Of a stretch of 64,000 nt of DNA, positions 30,601-40,312 are shown piece by piece. Position 1 is the stretch's first letter. Every line of letters begins with the position of its first letter. Origin of the DNA: Liolophura sinensis (lineage: Eukaryota > Mollusca > Polyplacophora > Chitonida > Chitonidae); assembly GCF_032854445.1 (NCBI RefSeq), contig NC_088295.1, positions 59,873,249 through 59,937,248 on the forward strand. The letters run 5' to 3'. The position numbers and the translations under genes are program-made. The notes beneath the pieces are model-generated. The model worked only from the letters and a program-made list of their open reading frames with translations. It ran no database searches and was not told the DNA's origin.

Positions 30601-32314
30601 CCTCACTCAACAACTTACACTATTGGTTATTGTAGCTGTAGGTGAGTACTAGGGGTTTGGTAGGAGTGGTAGAACAAGTATTACAGGTGTACAAATTGTT
30701 ACCTGTACTGGACAGTGATCCTGTGTGTGCCACTGTTCTCATACCTGGGCAAAGTCTTCCTCTCGGGGACCCTCACTCAACAACTTACGCTATTGGTTAT
30801 TGTAGCTGTAGGTGAGTACTAGGGGTTTGGTAGGAGTGGTAGAACAAGTATTACAGGTGTACAAATTGTTACCTGTACTGGGCAGTGATCCTGTATGTGC
30901 CACTGTTCTCATACCTGGGCAAAGTCTTCCTCTCGGGGACCCTCACTCAACAACTTACACTATTGGCTATTGTATCTGTAGGTGATTACTACAGTTGTAC
31001 AAATTTAATGCAATAAAGGTGGGCTGGTATTAAGCTGGTTTTAGCACTCTTTTTGTACAAAGTACAGTGTGAGCTTATGTCATATCCTCACGAAAGCAAT
31101 GTTAAAAGGTAAACGTTAAAGGTGTTATCTGAAGAAGTCCCGCATGTTTCAGGCTCAGATTTTGCATATATGTAATGGACAGTGGCATCAGGGGAATATT
31201 TCCATTGTTCGTGTCCTTTGTGCATGCAAATTATAAATTACATGCCAGTTTGTTTTGTTCATTGAAATCCTCACTAAGGCTGATGTCTCATGAGTACTTC
31301 ATGTGTTGAGCTGGAGTTTTTTTGTAACTATCCATAATGATTCCTCATGACTTCCTCATGGCCTGTGGATTGTGAGGTATTTGATATGGTAGGATAGCTC
31401 CCATTGTGATCTGTTATCAGTGATTAACTTGGATAGCTTCCATTGAGATCTGTTATCAATGATTAAATTGGATAGCTCCCATTGAGATCTGTTATCAGTG
31501 ATTAACTTGGATAGCTCCCATTGAGATCTGTTATCAGTGATTAACTTGGATAGCTCCCATTGAGATCTGTTATCAGTGATTAACTTGGATAGCTTCCATT
31601 GAGATCTGTTATCAGTGATTAAATTGGATAGCTCCCATTGAGATCTGTTATCAGTGATTAACTTGGATAGCTCCCATTGAGATCTGTTATCAGTGATTAA
31701 ATTGGATAGCTCCCATTGAGATCTGTTATCAGTGATTAACTTGGATAGCTCCCATTGAGATCTGTTATCAGTGATTAAATTGGATAGCTCCCATTGAGAT
31801 CTGTTATCAGTGATTAACTTGGATAGCTCCCATTGAGATCTGTTATCAGTGATTAACTTGGATAGCTTCCATTGAGATCTGTTATCAGTGATTAAATTGG
31901 ATAGCTTCCATTGAGATCTGTTATCAGTGATTAACTTGGATAGCTTCCTTTGAGATCTGTTATCAGTGATTAACTTGGATAGCTCCCATTGAGATCTGTT
32001 ATCAGTGATTAACTTGGATAGCTCCCATTGAGATCTGTTATCAGTGATTAACTTGGATAGCTCCCATTGAGATCTGTTATCAGTGATTAACTTGGATAGC
32101 TCCCATTTTGATCTGTTATCAGTGATTAACTTGGCACCTTAAATACGTCAAAATCAGGTGTTGAAGATGTGTTTTGACAGTCACATGATTTTGTGTTTTT
32201 CTTAATTCAGCTTCCATAGGAGTACGAGCAATGATCGGAGTGACAGAGATACACCGTGGGTCAGGCTACGGCAAAGCTAAAATTCAAGAAAACGGCTCAA
32301 AGAAAACATCATGA
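21457..32314 (+). CDS. AGPAT3: 1-acyl-sn-glycerol-3-phosphate acyltransferase, AGPAT3/4 type, 8 coding exons, 385 aa
   Basis: It should convert lysophosphatidic acid plus acyl-CoA to phosphatidic acid at the ER/Golgi membrane (EC 2.3.1.51). Exons: 21457-21634, 22630-22799, 23773-23940, 26609-26762, 27258-27363, 29149-29227, 30443-30641, 32211-32314 (TGA 32312-32314); all GT-AG and in frame. Acyltransferase motifs: NHKYDID (HX4D, H96 and D101), YVPLIGW (128-134), EGTRFTE (178-184), LPRSKGF (207-213). An N-terminal hydrophobic segment (about 10-45) and C-terminal hydrophobic stretches (about 310-365) fit membrane anchoring. Length agrees with 376-378 aa in human AGPAT3/4. The N-terminus resembles AGPAT3 (FVVSGLI), other blocks AGPAT4, so this is probably the invertebrate ortholog of both; the symbol is a convenience. 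Exon 7 is partly tandem-duplicated in intron 7. Confidence 0.95.
21785..22092 (+). repeat. SINE-B-type element with tRNA-like head
   Basis: Head GGCCTAATGGTTAGAGTGTC (box A) and GGGGTCAAACCCAGGTCAGG (box B), then ATGACTCCTCATTGTTCAGT and ACCCCAAG at the 3' end. In AGPAT intron 1. Confidence 0.75.
22182..22383. mobile_element. MITE-like element M1
   Basis: CATTCGTCAACCATTTAG..ATATGAAAGAGAAAC at the left, TTGGAGACAAAGCTACATTG inside, AACATGTGAAAAGGTTAAAG at the right as inverted end. Confidence 0.7.
22630..22799 (+). CDS. AGPAT3: AGPAT exon 2 (HX4D motif)
   Basis: Acceptor CTGTTTTAG; encodes QFTFLAQWWSGSDCELIISP and GKEHALIIMNHKYDIDWLMG. Donor GGG|GTAAGT. Confidence 0.96.
23773..23940 (+). 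CDS. AGPAT3: AGPAT exon 3
   Basis: Acceptor TTAATTGCAG; encodes GSKIYGKQMLRYVPLIGWAW, then YFTESIFLKRNWEHDRQV to NYWVT. Donor ACC|GTGAGT. Confidence 0.96.
24806..25022. repeat. Tandem repeat, about 32-bp unit, about 7 copies
   Basis: CTTGATCACAAACTTAACCA followed by GCCCTCACCCGT repeats with small indels, in AGPAT intron 3. Confidence 0.93.
25218..25316 (+). repeat. SINE-A 3' domain
   Basis: GGTTTCCTCCCACCATAGTT, AAGTGAAATATTCTTGAGTA, AACACCAATCAGATAAATA. Confidence 0.85.
25640..25860. repeat. 15-bp tandem repeat, about 14 copies
   Basis: CTTTTGTTTGACCTG and CTTTTGTTTGACCAA alternate. The 15-bp unit keeps two frames open (for example LLLFDQ); intronic in AGPAT. Confidence 0.95.
26219..26283. 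repeat. 17-bp tandem repeat, about 4 copies
   Basis: ATTGCTCATTTTGCCTG repeats with a 17-bp period about 330 bp before AGPAT exon 4. Confidence 0.93.
26609..26762 (+). CDS. AGPAT3: AGPAT exon 4 (EGTR motif)
   Basis: Acceptor GGATAG fits the frame (ILLFCEGTRFTEEKHKGSME, then HHLLPRSKGF). The acceptor has a weak pyrimidine tract, but the protein match decides it. Donor AAC|GTAAGA. Confidence 0.93.
27258..27363 (+). CDS. AGPAT3: AGPAT exon 5
   Basis: Acceptor GGTTTCAG; encodes PAIYDCTVAFRKDGAEPTLM then ILAGKACKAEMHVR, matching AVYDCTLNFR and YVRR of AGPAT4. Donor CAG|GTAGGA. A SINE-B copy starts about 30 nt downstream. Confidence 0.93.
27392..27708 (+). repeat. SINE-B, head partly lost
   Basis: Starts at box B (CGGGTCAATCCTAGGTCGAG), continues CACACCTAAGACCTTAAAAG, TATAATGGCTCGGGCGGGGT, and ends TCGTCGTCATATGACTGAAA, then CCCCAAGCACTCACTCACTC. 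Close to the copy at 62725. Confidence 0.9.
28616..28843. mobile_element. MITE-like element M1, complete ends
   Basis: Ends TTACCCTAAATCTTTGACCT and, inverted, AGGTTGAAGATTTACAGTA; about 228 bp. In AGPAT intron 5. Confidence 0.8.
28860..29100 (+). repeat. SINE-like element, diverged
   Basis: GGTTCAATCCCGATCTAGG acts as a box B, followed by TTGTCTTCCACCAGTAAGG and a SINE-A-like end AGTGAAAAATTCCTCAGGCA plus ACAATGAACCAATAATTGAA. It ends about 50 bp before AGPAT exon 6. Confidence 0.6.
29149..29227 (+). CDS. AGPAT3: AGPAT exon 6
   Basis: Acceptor GTATTAAG; encodes R-I-R-T-E-D-V-P then DEECADWLRKFYKHK, matching the IPLEDIP and WLHKLYQEK blocks. Donor AAA|GTAAGT. Confidence 0.92.
29228..30442 (+). 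other. AGPAT intron 6
   Basis: No exon seen. A weak SINE-A remnant (TATTTATTTATTTAACGTCC) is near 30040, and a C-rich patch at 29570-29650 opens short frames without family matches. Confidence 0.5.
30443..30641 (+). CDS. AGPAT3: AGPAT exon 7 (C-terminal membrane segment)
   Basis: Acceptor TTGATTGCAG; encodes DDVYESFVQKGYIEGNRHRQ, PRRYRDLLMWLFWAVI and further hydrophobic sequence. Donor TAG|GTGAGT at 30642. Two further partial copies of its 3' part follow. Confidence 0.94.
30543..31000. repeat. 170-bp tandem duplication of AGPAT exon 7 end plus donor
   Basis: CAGTGATCCTGTGTGTGCCA recurs at 30543, 30713 and (one change) 30883. Each copy holds the last 99 nt of exon 7 and the donor region; copy 2 keeps GTAG|GTGAGTACT, copy 3 has GTAG|GTGATTACT. 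Confidence 0.95.
31391..32133. repeat. 39-bp minisatellite, about 19 copies
   Basis: GGATAGCTCCCATTGAGATC plus TGTTATCAGTGATTAACTT repeats almost perfectly; CTT/ATT and CTCCC/CTTCC variants are interspersed in a higher-order pattern. It fills AGPAT intron 7 up to 78 bp before the last exon. Confidence 0.97.
32211..32314 (+). CDS. AGPAT3: AGPAT last coding exon
   Basis: Acceptor TTAATTCAG; encodes ASIGVRAMIGVTEIHRGSGY then GKAKIQENGSKKTS and TGA. The IGVTEI and YG blocks match the AGPAT3/4 C-terminus. Confidence 0.95.
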
Positions 32315-32720
32315 GTTCAATCATCATCAGGGATAGTTCATTAAGATATAGATAGATAGATTTTTAACAGTATATTTTTATGCATAACCTTTATGGCCAT
32401 GAGAATTTTATACACATCTACATTTTGTGTGACAGTCCGTCATAATATATTTACATTTGTGTGGAATCAATTGTTCATGACTGGAAGACCTGTTAAACAA
32501 GCGCAAAAATTTATGTACAGACTGATCGAAAAATGACTACATTATCTGTGCGTGCTGTGTATTATGGGATATGAAGTGGAGCATAGCTGGATTGCAAGAT
32601 TTGAGCGCTATACACAGAATATCAGATGTCAAACTGTTTTCATCAATTAGCCCACTTTTCTGTCCAAGAATAAAGTTTGTCCATTCAGGACTCGGGACGG
32701 GAAAAAGTGTTGGGATGAGA
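32315..32720 (+). other. AGPAT 3'UTR
   Basis: Non-coding after TGA. AATAAA at 32669-32674, followed by GTTTGTCC, is the first convincing poly(A) signal; more distal ones exist (for example near 33352). Confidence 0.5.
32669..32674 (+). terminator. Candidate AGPAT polyadenylation signal
   Basis: AATAAA with a GT-rich stretch directly downstream, 355 nt after the stop codon. Confidence 0.5.
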
Positions 32721-34164
32721 TTCATAATAATCTTTTCTCCTACTTTTTGATGCTGAAATGGCGATGGATGACATATTTATTTCTTTTAAGACTTAACGAG
32801 TCTCTAATAGGGATTCCACTCAATTTTATTGCCTTATTGCTGATCAAAATCATGGAAACCTGAGTTTCACAAACTATTTACTGAACAAATGGAAAATTGC
32901 ATTTTCAGGTGTTTGTCATATCCAACAAAGAATTTACCTTTTAAGCTGAAAGGTCATACATGTATCAGCTTTCCCCACTTCATACCCCACAATGCATTGT
33001 AAATTTAGACAGGAAGTGTCATTGTATTACAAAGTCAGGGACTAATTCGATGAGGGAGGAATTCAGTACAGGAGAACGTGTATGTATCTTCATATAGGAT
33101 ATTAAAACGCTGAAAACAGGCTGGAGACATGAAAATGTGGTTTTTGTTTGCTGTAGGCTATTTCAAGATGTTCACAGTAGAGTTACCAAAGCCCTATACA
33201 TGTAGCTCTTTTTGGGGACTTTTCCCTTTCTGTGTGTCCAGAATTAGCAATGGTACACCGATCAGGTTAAATCAAGGCAATGTTCTGGATCAGTCAATAG
33301 TTCAAATCCAAAAATCAGTTTATATGGGCTCACAGATAGGGGTAGGATATTGAATAAAATTATCTCATTTTGGAGTTTCCCAAGAAAATGCCTCCAGTTT
33401 TACTGATTAAAGGAAAAAAATGCTTAGGTGCTTTTAGGTAAATCTTTACTCTCTTTTATTTTTGTAATGGAAATCATGTATACGTGAATGTGTAAACGTT
33501 GACTGAAGTTCGGCTTACATTCACGTAAGATGACACCAATGAGTAAGAAGATGATTGTGTGTATACATAGACTAGTGTACAATCATACCATTAGAACCTG
33601 TACAAAATGGGAGTACTTTGATGAATAAGTGCCATGAAAATAATGACTGTTTTATTGTAAAATGAGTTGTTTTGTGCAATTGAGTAGATTTAGTGTCCAC
33701 GTCCTCATTTACCCACAAGCATTCGTTAAAAGAATCAAATGTTGTTATTGGTGTAGGCAGCTAGAAGCGGAACCTTCTTTTCAGTTTTCTGTGTCTCTCA
33801 TGCGACACTGAAAGTCTTCTCTATGCATGTGCGAGTGCAGCATCAAAGACAAATTTTGTTGGTTTAGTTCAGCGGAAATCCTGGAGAAAATGCAATTTTC
33901 TTTCTTATTTCTGACATCACCCTTTTTGCTTTTAATTGAAATTGTGGATATACTCGTTAATTCTTTATCTAATGTTTGATGATACCTATATCCTTTAGTT
34001 TATCTGTATAGAATTTCTAGTCCTTGAAGTGGAAGCAGTATATTGACCGGCCATATGTTGGTCAGTCTTAATTGTGGGGCCTACCGTATAACATTCAGAT
34101 ACATTTACCATTTGTACAGGATAATTTTATCAGGTGTTATTTTATTTCGAAATCTTGCCATGTT

Positions 34165-34262
34165 TTCCCCAAGTTTCCTTCCAGCATAATGCTGGCAGTC
34201 GTATAAGTGAAATATTCTTGAGTATGGCATAAAACACCAATCAAATGAATAAAATAAATAAA
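34165..34262 (+). repeat. SINE-A 3' domain
   Basis: CCTTCCAGCATAATGCTGGC, AAGTGAAATATTCTTGAGTA, AACACCAATCAAATGAATAA. Confidence 0.88.
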
Positions 34263-34724
34263 TCCAGGGTTAAAATAACAGTCTGCATGTTACAAAACTC
34301 TAGTCTGCATATATACTCTGCAATTTTTTTGTTTATGAGAAGTGTATTTTGTTGTATGTATATACCATTTAAGCATGTTGGTGATAAACCAAGTCATAAA
34401 AAATAGGGTAAGTCACCTGATTCGTATATCATTAGAGAAAGGGATTAAAATTTGTGCAGCATAGTAATCCATATTTTCATGAAGGCTGCTTTACAGTTTA
34501 ACACTTGACCGTTCCACACAGCATATACAGACCGGTGATTTTAACGATTACAAAATGGAAGGACGCCTAGTCCGTTAAATCAGTGCTTTTTTGTATATAG
34601 ATCATGAATCTCTTTATTATTAGGAATAATTCAATTTAAATTGTGCTGTCTGTAGGTTTTTAGTTTGCTGTAGTGGAAGTACTAGGTGATTTTTTGTTTT
34701 AGCATTCACTCATTTATGGCGCTT

Positions 34725-34880
34725 ACGATTATGCGGAAACGTCGGTGTCGCTCGCCCATAAGTACCAATCACAACAGAAATTGCTATTAACCTCACACGA
34801 TTGGCTACGCTACCCTTGGGACATGTGTTTCCGGTTAATGGGAAGGGTTCTATATGTAACGTGATATGTCACGTGGACTG
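34725..34880 (+). promoter_or_regulatory. Promoter-like patch
   Basis: CpG-containing stretch with ACCAATCA (CCAAT box), inverted GATTGGCT, TTCCGG and a GTCACGTGG E-box within 140 bp. No gene is visible directly downstream; speculative. Confidence 0.2.
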
Positions 34881-36699
34881 CTGGTCCACCGGGACAAAAT
34901 GTTGTCTACCTGTTTAAAGTGTGCTTCACTGTTGGTATGTAACATAGCCCAAACCGAAAAGGTCAGCGTGCTTGTAAATATTCACTGTGATAACGTATTT
35001 CATACCTGTACACGTTTATTTTTACAAACTAAACCGCAGAAAAATTCCCTTTGTACTGTATAAAATTGTGACTGAACGATCTCGGAATTTTTTCCCTTGT
35101 TTGGTTGATTAAAGTTAAATGTTAGATCAAAATGTTCAGGTAGACACAGACGCAGGTTCAAACTAAGTAGGCCTACTCTACAGACGACAGGTTATTGGAA
35201 ACAAGGTTGTGAGCTGGAATCTGATTCGGTAAGATAACGGCTTCAAGTCGAGATTTGTCATGTACTTGATAAGGGTCGGTAGTTTTCCCCTGTTTTGACC
35301 ACCCACAGACCCACCCGTTGTCATGTGTTGAGTACAGCATAAAAGACATCATTAAATCTATGCCAGTTCTGTTCCATTCTTTCCAGCTTGGCTTTCAGAA
35401 ATACAGTGTGGAACCTAAGCTGGGAACATGGCCAACCGATCTCAGAGCTACATTAAATCGTACATTTAGGTCATGCTCAAACTTTGAGAGGTGAGCAAAT
35501 CGAAATAACCAGATAGGTTTTTAATTTGTCCAACGTAACGGATACATGGGCGCCCAATATGCATGTGAATAAGAAACGCGATTTGCCTGATGTTTAAACT
35601 TTTGATATTGGTGTTGTGAGTTCTAGTTACGTATAATTGAAACCCTCGCGTCAGACAAAAAAAGGTGCATCTGGGGTAGGATAAAGCAGTTTTTGAGAGT
35701 GGAACAATTAGAAACTTACCAATGATTAATAGTTATTTGCGCCTGCTTGAAGGCCGTCATAATACTTATTAATTATTGTTTTCCCCGTCGTTATTATGTC
35801 AGATTTGTTATTCCTTCATGATTTTATATTTATACCCTACATCTGTATATCTGAACGGACAACTGTATGTCTTGTGACATGTAAAGGCATGTCTGTGTAT
35901 AATCATGGTGGAATCCGTTCTTTATTCTTGAACATATTTGGAAAAAGTGTATATCCGTACCAAGATATAGACAGTATGTGTTAAAATGCTTTTCTTGATT
36001 GCCAATTGACATAAAATTACAAGAATCTTTGTCCTTGTCTCGTGATGTCTTTATGGCTTGTGCGATTCCAGTGGTTTAATTTGCGAGTAATTTGTTTCCA
36101 GGAACTATAAGTTTAATTTTGTGCGAATGAAATTAAATTGAATGGGTAATGATTCACCAATAAAGATTGTTAATATGCGATTAGTTTTGATTTCAAGTGA
36201 AATGACTTTTACATATGCTGTGACTGGGTGAAGTGTTTGGTGTTTGCAACACCTTCTTATGGGAAATATATTAAAGGTACGATACAGGTCATGTAATGCA
36301 AAATTCCGGTTCTCAACGTGAATTAACTTCCTGAAGTTTATTTTTAAGATCATTCGACTTCCACAAAAAATGGCATACATATCCAATGAGTTGCGAAAGT
36401 TGGTCCGGTTGTTTCAGAGGTCGTTGGTTTTCTTCGATTTCCCCCATTCACGAAAGTGAGTGAAATACCATGAATCAACCGGTCGGAATCTGACAATTTT
36501 AAATGGATCTAAGCGTCGAAACGGACATTCGCATACCAGCCGTGAGCCACATGGACGTTCCACGTCAATGCTCGCAAAGACAATTCCCAAAAGGACGTTT
36601 AACACAAACCACCATTAAGAAATTAGGACAGAAACATGCAAAGAGAAGCCGTTAACAGTTTTCAATGATGATGGAAAGACTCAAGGTATGTTCTAGGCG

Positions 36700-36905
36700 A
36701 ACATCGTGAAATCGCTATTCGAATCGTATACGATGATAGTGTAGAAGTTGTCGATAATAAAATCTGTATCTCAGATGTGCTTTGATCACAACTGCCCCTA
36801 TATCCAACATGGCCATCTAATTCAAATGAATATACAGTCCCTTGCCCAGGGTTAAGCGGAATTAGACACAATCATGAAGCAGAGTGACAGAGATTCTATA
36901 TTTAC
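36700..36905. repeat. Dispersed repeat, copy 1 (partner at 50330)
   Basis: Shares AAAATCTGTATCTCAGATGT-like, ATATCCAAC, ATCTAATTCAA and GGGTTAAGCGGAATTAGACA blocks, in order and with similar spacing, with 50330-50530. Confidence 0.85.
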
Positions 36906-37759
36906 ATTCCGGAGAGTTATATTCATTAAAGAACTTAAGAAACTAAAAGTGAAGGCGTTGTATGTGTGTGATGTGTGTCAGTACATCCACAAAATTAAAC
37001 CAAATCCATGATATGTACGCGTTACCAGCCAAGCAAAGACAAGGTGTGTTGTTTTCTCTTGGTTTTAGTGCTTTAATAACAGTCCCATTTGTTGGCGATT
37101 CCGAAAGTAATTGGGAGTGACTTCCCTTTGACTGGATTTTGGTGTTCACAGGCGACCCTGTTTCTCGTCGCCGCTAAAAATTAGTAACGAGAAACGGTAA
37201 TGAATATTGGGACGGCCTAAAAACCCGGTTGGAAAAATTGGGTTTGACCAGAGAATCCGGCTGACAGTTTACCCAGGGTATGTACAAATGGCAATCACAG
37301 GGAAAGCTCAATGGATCTGGGAGGAACAGATTCTAAACAAATTGTGTATACTAAATTTGCACCAGTACTACATGTAATCGATCGCTGTAAATTTACATGC
37401 TAGTGTAAGACTAGCTGTCGCCGTCGCAAACATAATCTTCAGGGTCTCTGAAACAGATAATAGGCATCAGTTTTGCACAGAAATCAGATTTTCGACAACA
37501 TCATAACGTAAAATGTGGCCTTTGCGGTTTCGACGAAACGCCATCAGTCACAAAAATTACCGTTATAATCGCTAACACTGTGTGTCGTTTACAGTGCCTT
37601 ACTCTGGTAGATTTTTCGGAGAATCCCAGAGTCTTTGGTTTAACCCTCCTGTATTCCGGATATTATCGAGAAATGTTTTAATGAATATTTATTTATCGTA
37701 ATTTGATTAGTGTTTAACGCAGTGCTAAAATATGTACGTAGATGTATATATCTATGTAT

Positions 37760-37790
37760 GTATGTATGTATGTATGTATGTATGTATGCT
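37760..37790. repeat. (TATG)n microsatellite
   Basis: About seven TATG units in a row. Confidence 0.9.
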
Positions 37791-37960
37791 TGAGTTTTTA
37801 CGTCGTACTCAACAAAATTTCAGTCCTATAACCACGTGGAGTCATTAGATATGTATTCATAAACTGTATCTTCTTGTGGCATATTGAGTCCATGCCGTCA
37901 AAGTGCTGTCGCCACAGGAGTCTCACGCTGAAGACACCCAACCCAGTCACATTATGAAAC
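37790..37960 (-). repeat. SINE-B tail, minus strand
   Basis: The reverse complement reads GGACTGAAATTTTGTTGAGT then ACGACGT, as in other SINE-B 3' ends; GTGGCATATTGAGTCCATGC follows like the copy at 22000. Confidence 0.7.
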
Positions 37961-37968
37961 CATGCCCT

Positions 37969-38187
37969 GGGGCCGATTCCACGAAGCCATTTTTGACGTA
38001 AGCCAAAATTTTAAATACGATCTCAAAATTTAATTTTCGTCTTTAGAAATTAAAAGTTTGTCCACCACATCAAAGTTATCTTAAGACAAATATATCCAAA
38101 TTTCAACTTCCTTTTCCAAAAACTTAACTTTTTGAAGATGTTTCAGGTTTTGACTTAAGTCAGAAATGGCTTAGTGGCATCGACCCC
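37969..38187. mobile_element. Short TIR element (MITE-like), about 219 bp
   Basis: Left end GGGGCCGATTCCACGAAGCC and inverted right end GGGGTCGATGCCACTAAGCC continue as about 40 bp of terminal inverted repeat (next block TTTTTGACGTAAGCCAAAA against TTTCTGACTTAAGTCAAAA). AT-rich interior without ORF. Confidence 0.85.
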
Positions 38188-38654
38188 TGTTTTCTCGCTG
38201 TAATCTAATATCAGTGCGAAGCGCCAAGCGAGGCAGCAACAAGTACCACTTTGAAGTCTGTGCACGTGGTATGACACGACCCGGATGTGATCCCAGGCCT
38301 TCCTACATTGAGGCGGACGCTCTACAGCTATCGGAGCGATCCGCAGAGTTTTTCACTTTCATGACCGGGGTCAGATTTATTGTTGGATTTAGTTTGAGTT
38401 CCCGGAGTAAACCACGGACCTTCCACAGGTACCTGACATTGCAGACAAACTTCTTGACCTAAGGTCGCAGCCATCTCGAACCTGACTGGTCAAGGACCTG
38501 ATATTTACAGCAAGCCGTTCTCTTGATAAAATGTATGTTTGAATGTTAATCATGATGACTTCAGTGTTACTCCCAGACATTTTCAGGGCAATTAGTAACA
38601 CGCATTTAAATCAGTTTTGTATATGTACATACTCAGTCAGGCATATGGAAAAAC

Positions 38655-38955
38655 TTGGGTCTGGGAAACGATCCTCTTCATTGGGAAAATGTTCACCTGA
38701 GAATCTGTTCTCTTGGGGAAATGTTCCTTGGGAAAATGTTCACCTGGGAATGTTCACCTGGGAAAATGTTCTCTTGATAAAATGTTCACCTGTGAGACTG
38801 TTCTCTTGAGAAAATGTTCACCTTGGAAAATGTTCTCTTGGGAAAATGTTCACCAGGGAAACTAATATGGTGGTGGGAAAATGTTCACCTGGGAAACTGC
38901 TCTCTATGGAAACTGTTCACCGGGGAAACTGTTCTCTTGGAAAATGTTCTACAGG
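38655..38955. repeat. Irregular tandem repeat, about 15-33-bp units
   Basis: GGGAAAATGTTCACCTGGGA and GGAAACTGTTCTCTTGG alternate about ten times with variable spacing. Confidence 0.88.
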
Positions 38956-39639
38956 AGATAATGACCTGCTCGGGTTATATGGCCGTACACCAACGTGACC
39001 GCGCGACCACGACTTGGTCTCCTGTTGGGACGTGAAATACACGGTTGACATAAAATTTGTTCGTCTGCAAATGTTTCGTGAGATTATGAAGAGCTTGTTT
39101 CGTGGAATAAATAACATCAATACTTTATATGTTATTCAGCGTACTTGGTGGAACAAATAACATTAGGCATTATTACATGTAATACGTTATATCATGATTC
39201 CACATATGCCCTTCAGAGGCTAATCCTTTTTTCAATGTCCTAGTTACGTAGGAATATCATCCCATATCCAGACTGAATCATGACGTCAAATTACGCATGC
39301 AACGAAAACACTGGTATACGATGGCCGAAATGGCATTACATGGGTGATTTTTGATTGAGGTTTAGCATCACCTTCGGCAATATTGGTTGGTATCATAGAC
39401 GAAACATGCGTAACAGTTTCAGCGAATATTTATTCTTTAATCAATCAACCAAATGTGGAAGTATATATTTTGATATTTACAGAAGCAAATAAAAACAGGT
39501 TGTTGGGATCCATGGCTTATTGAGGAATCGGCCATTTCGTTTATATTTTCACCTGTCACACGTAACGAAAGCAAAGACATCAATATTTTTATTCTGTGTG
39601 TTTTTTCACTCGTCGCATGCATGACAATCCCATGCAGAG

Positions 39640-39785
39640 ACTTTATTTATTTATTTCATTATTGATTGTTGAAGTTTTCACTTATACGATCGTGGTCACT
39701 TCTTTGAGTGGATGAAACCGTAAAGCTTGATGAAAACCACTGACCTTTGGAAAGTTACTGACGAATTTTCCCACGTTTGATGTAC
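39640..39785 (-). repeat. Diverged SINE-A
   Basis: TTTATTTATTTCATTATTGA, TTTTCACTTATACGATCGTG and GGAAAGTTACTGACGAATTT remain. Confidence 0.7.
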
Positions 39786-40090
39786 AGATGATAATTTCAC
39801 ATTGGTGGAAGACAAAAGATCTTCAAAGAACGGCCAGACGTACACTGTTTATTGTCACCAAGGCTCCGTAAACAGTAAGTGTGGGGCAAATTCCAACTCC
39901 AACGCTGAACCCGTGCCTCGTGTGTATAGGCAAGCCTAACATGTAGACAACCTCTCCCACCCCCGGTACACCAAAGGACTGTTATTCAGAAAGGACGTTT
40001 GGCATGACGAAATACAACAACATACTTAATATACATGTATGCGTTTTCATAAGATAGCCAACCTATACTCAATATAATAAATTTTAGTAT

Positions 40091-40312
40091 TACCCTAATT
40101 CCTCAACCTATTCGCATATGAAAGGGCAACTTTCAGTGCAATTTATGCCAATTTTTAATATGATTTTGGAGATAAAGCTACATAGGTTAGACTGGCCAGT
40201 GTAAAAACTTCACAAAAAGTATTATTTTATAAGTCATCACAGAATAATGCCTTTAAAATATTCTTTAATAACCACCTTGCAAACATGTAAAAATTTCGAA
40301 GAACCACATTAA
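40091..40312. mobile_element. MITE-like element M1
   Basis: TTACCCTAATTCCTCAACCT, CGCATATGAAAGGGCAACTT, TTGGAGATAAAGCTACATAG and inverted end AACATGTAAAAATTTCGAAG. Confidence 0.8.
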
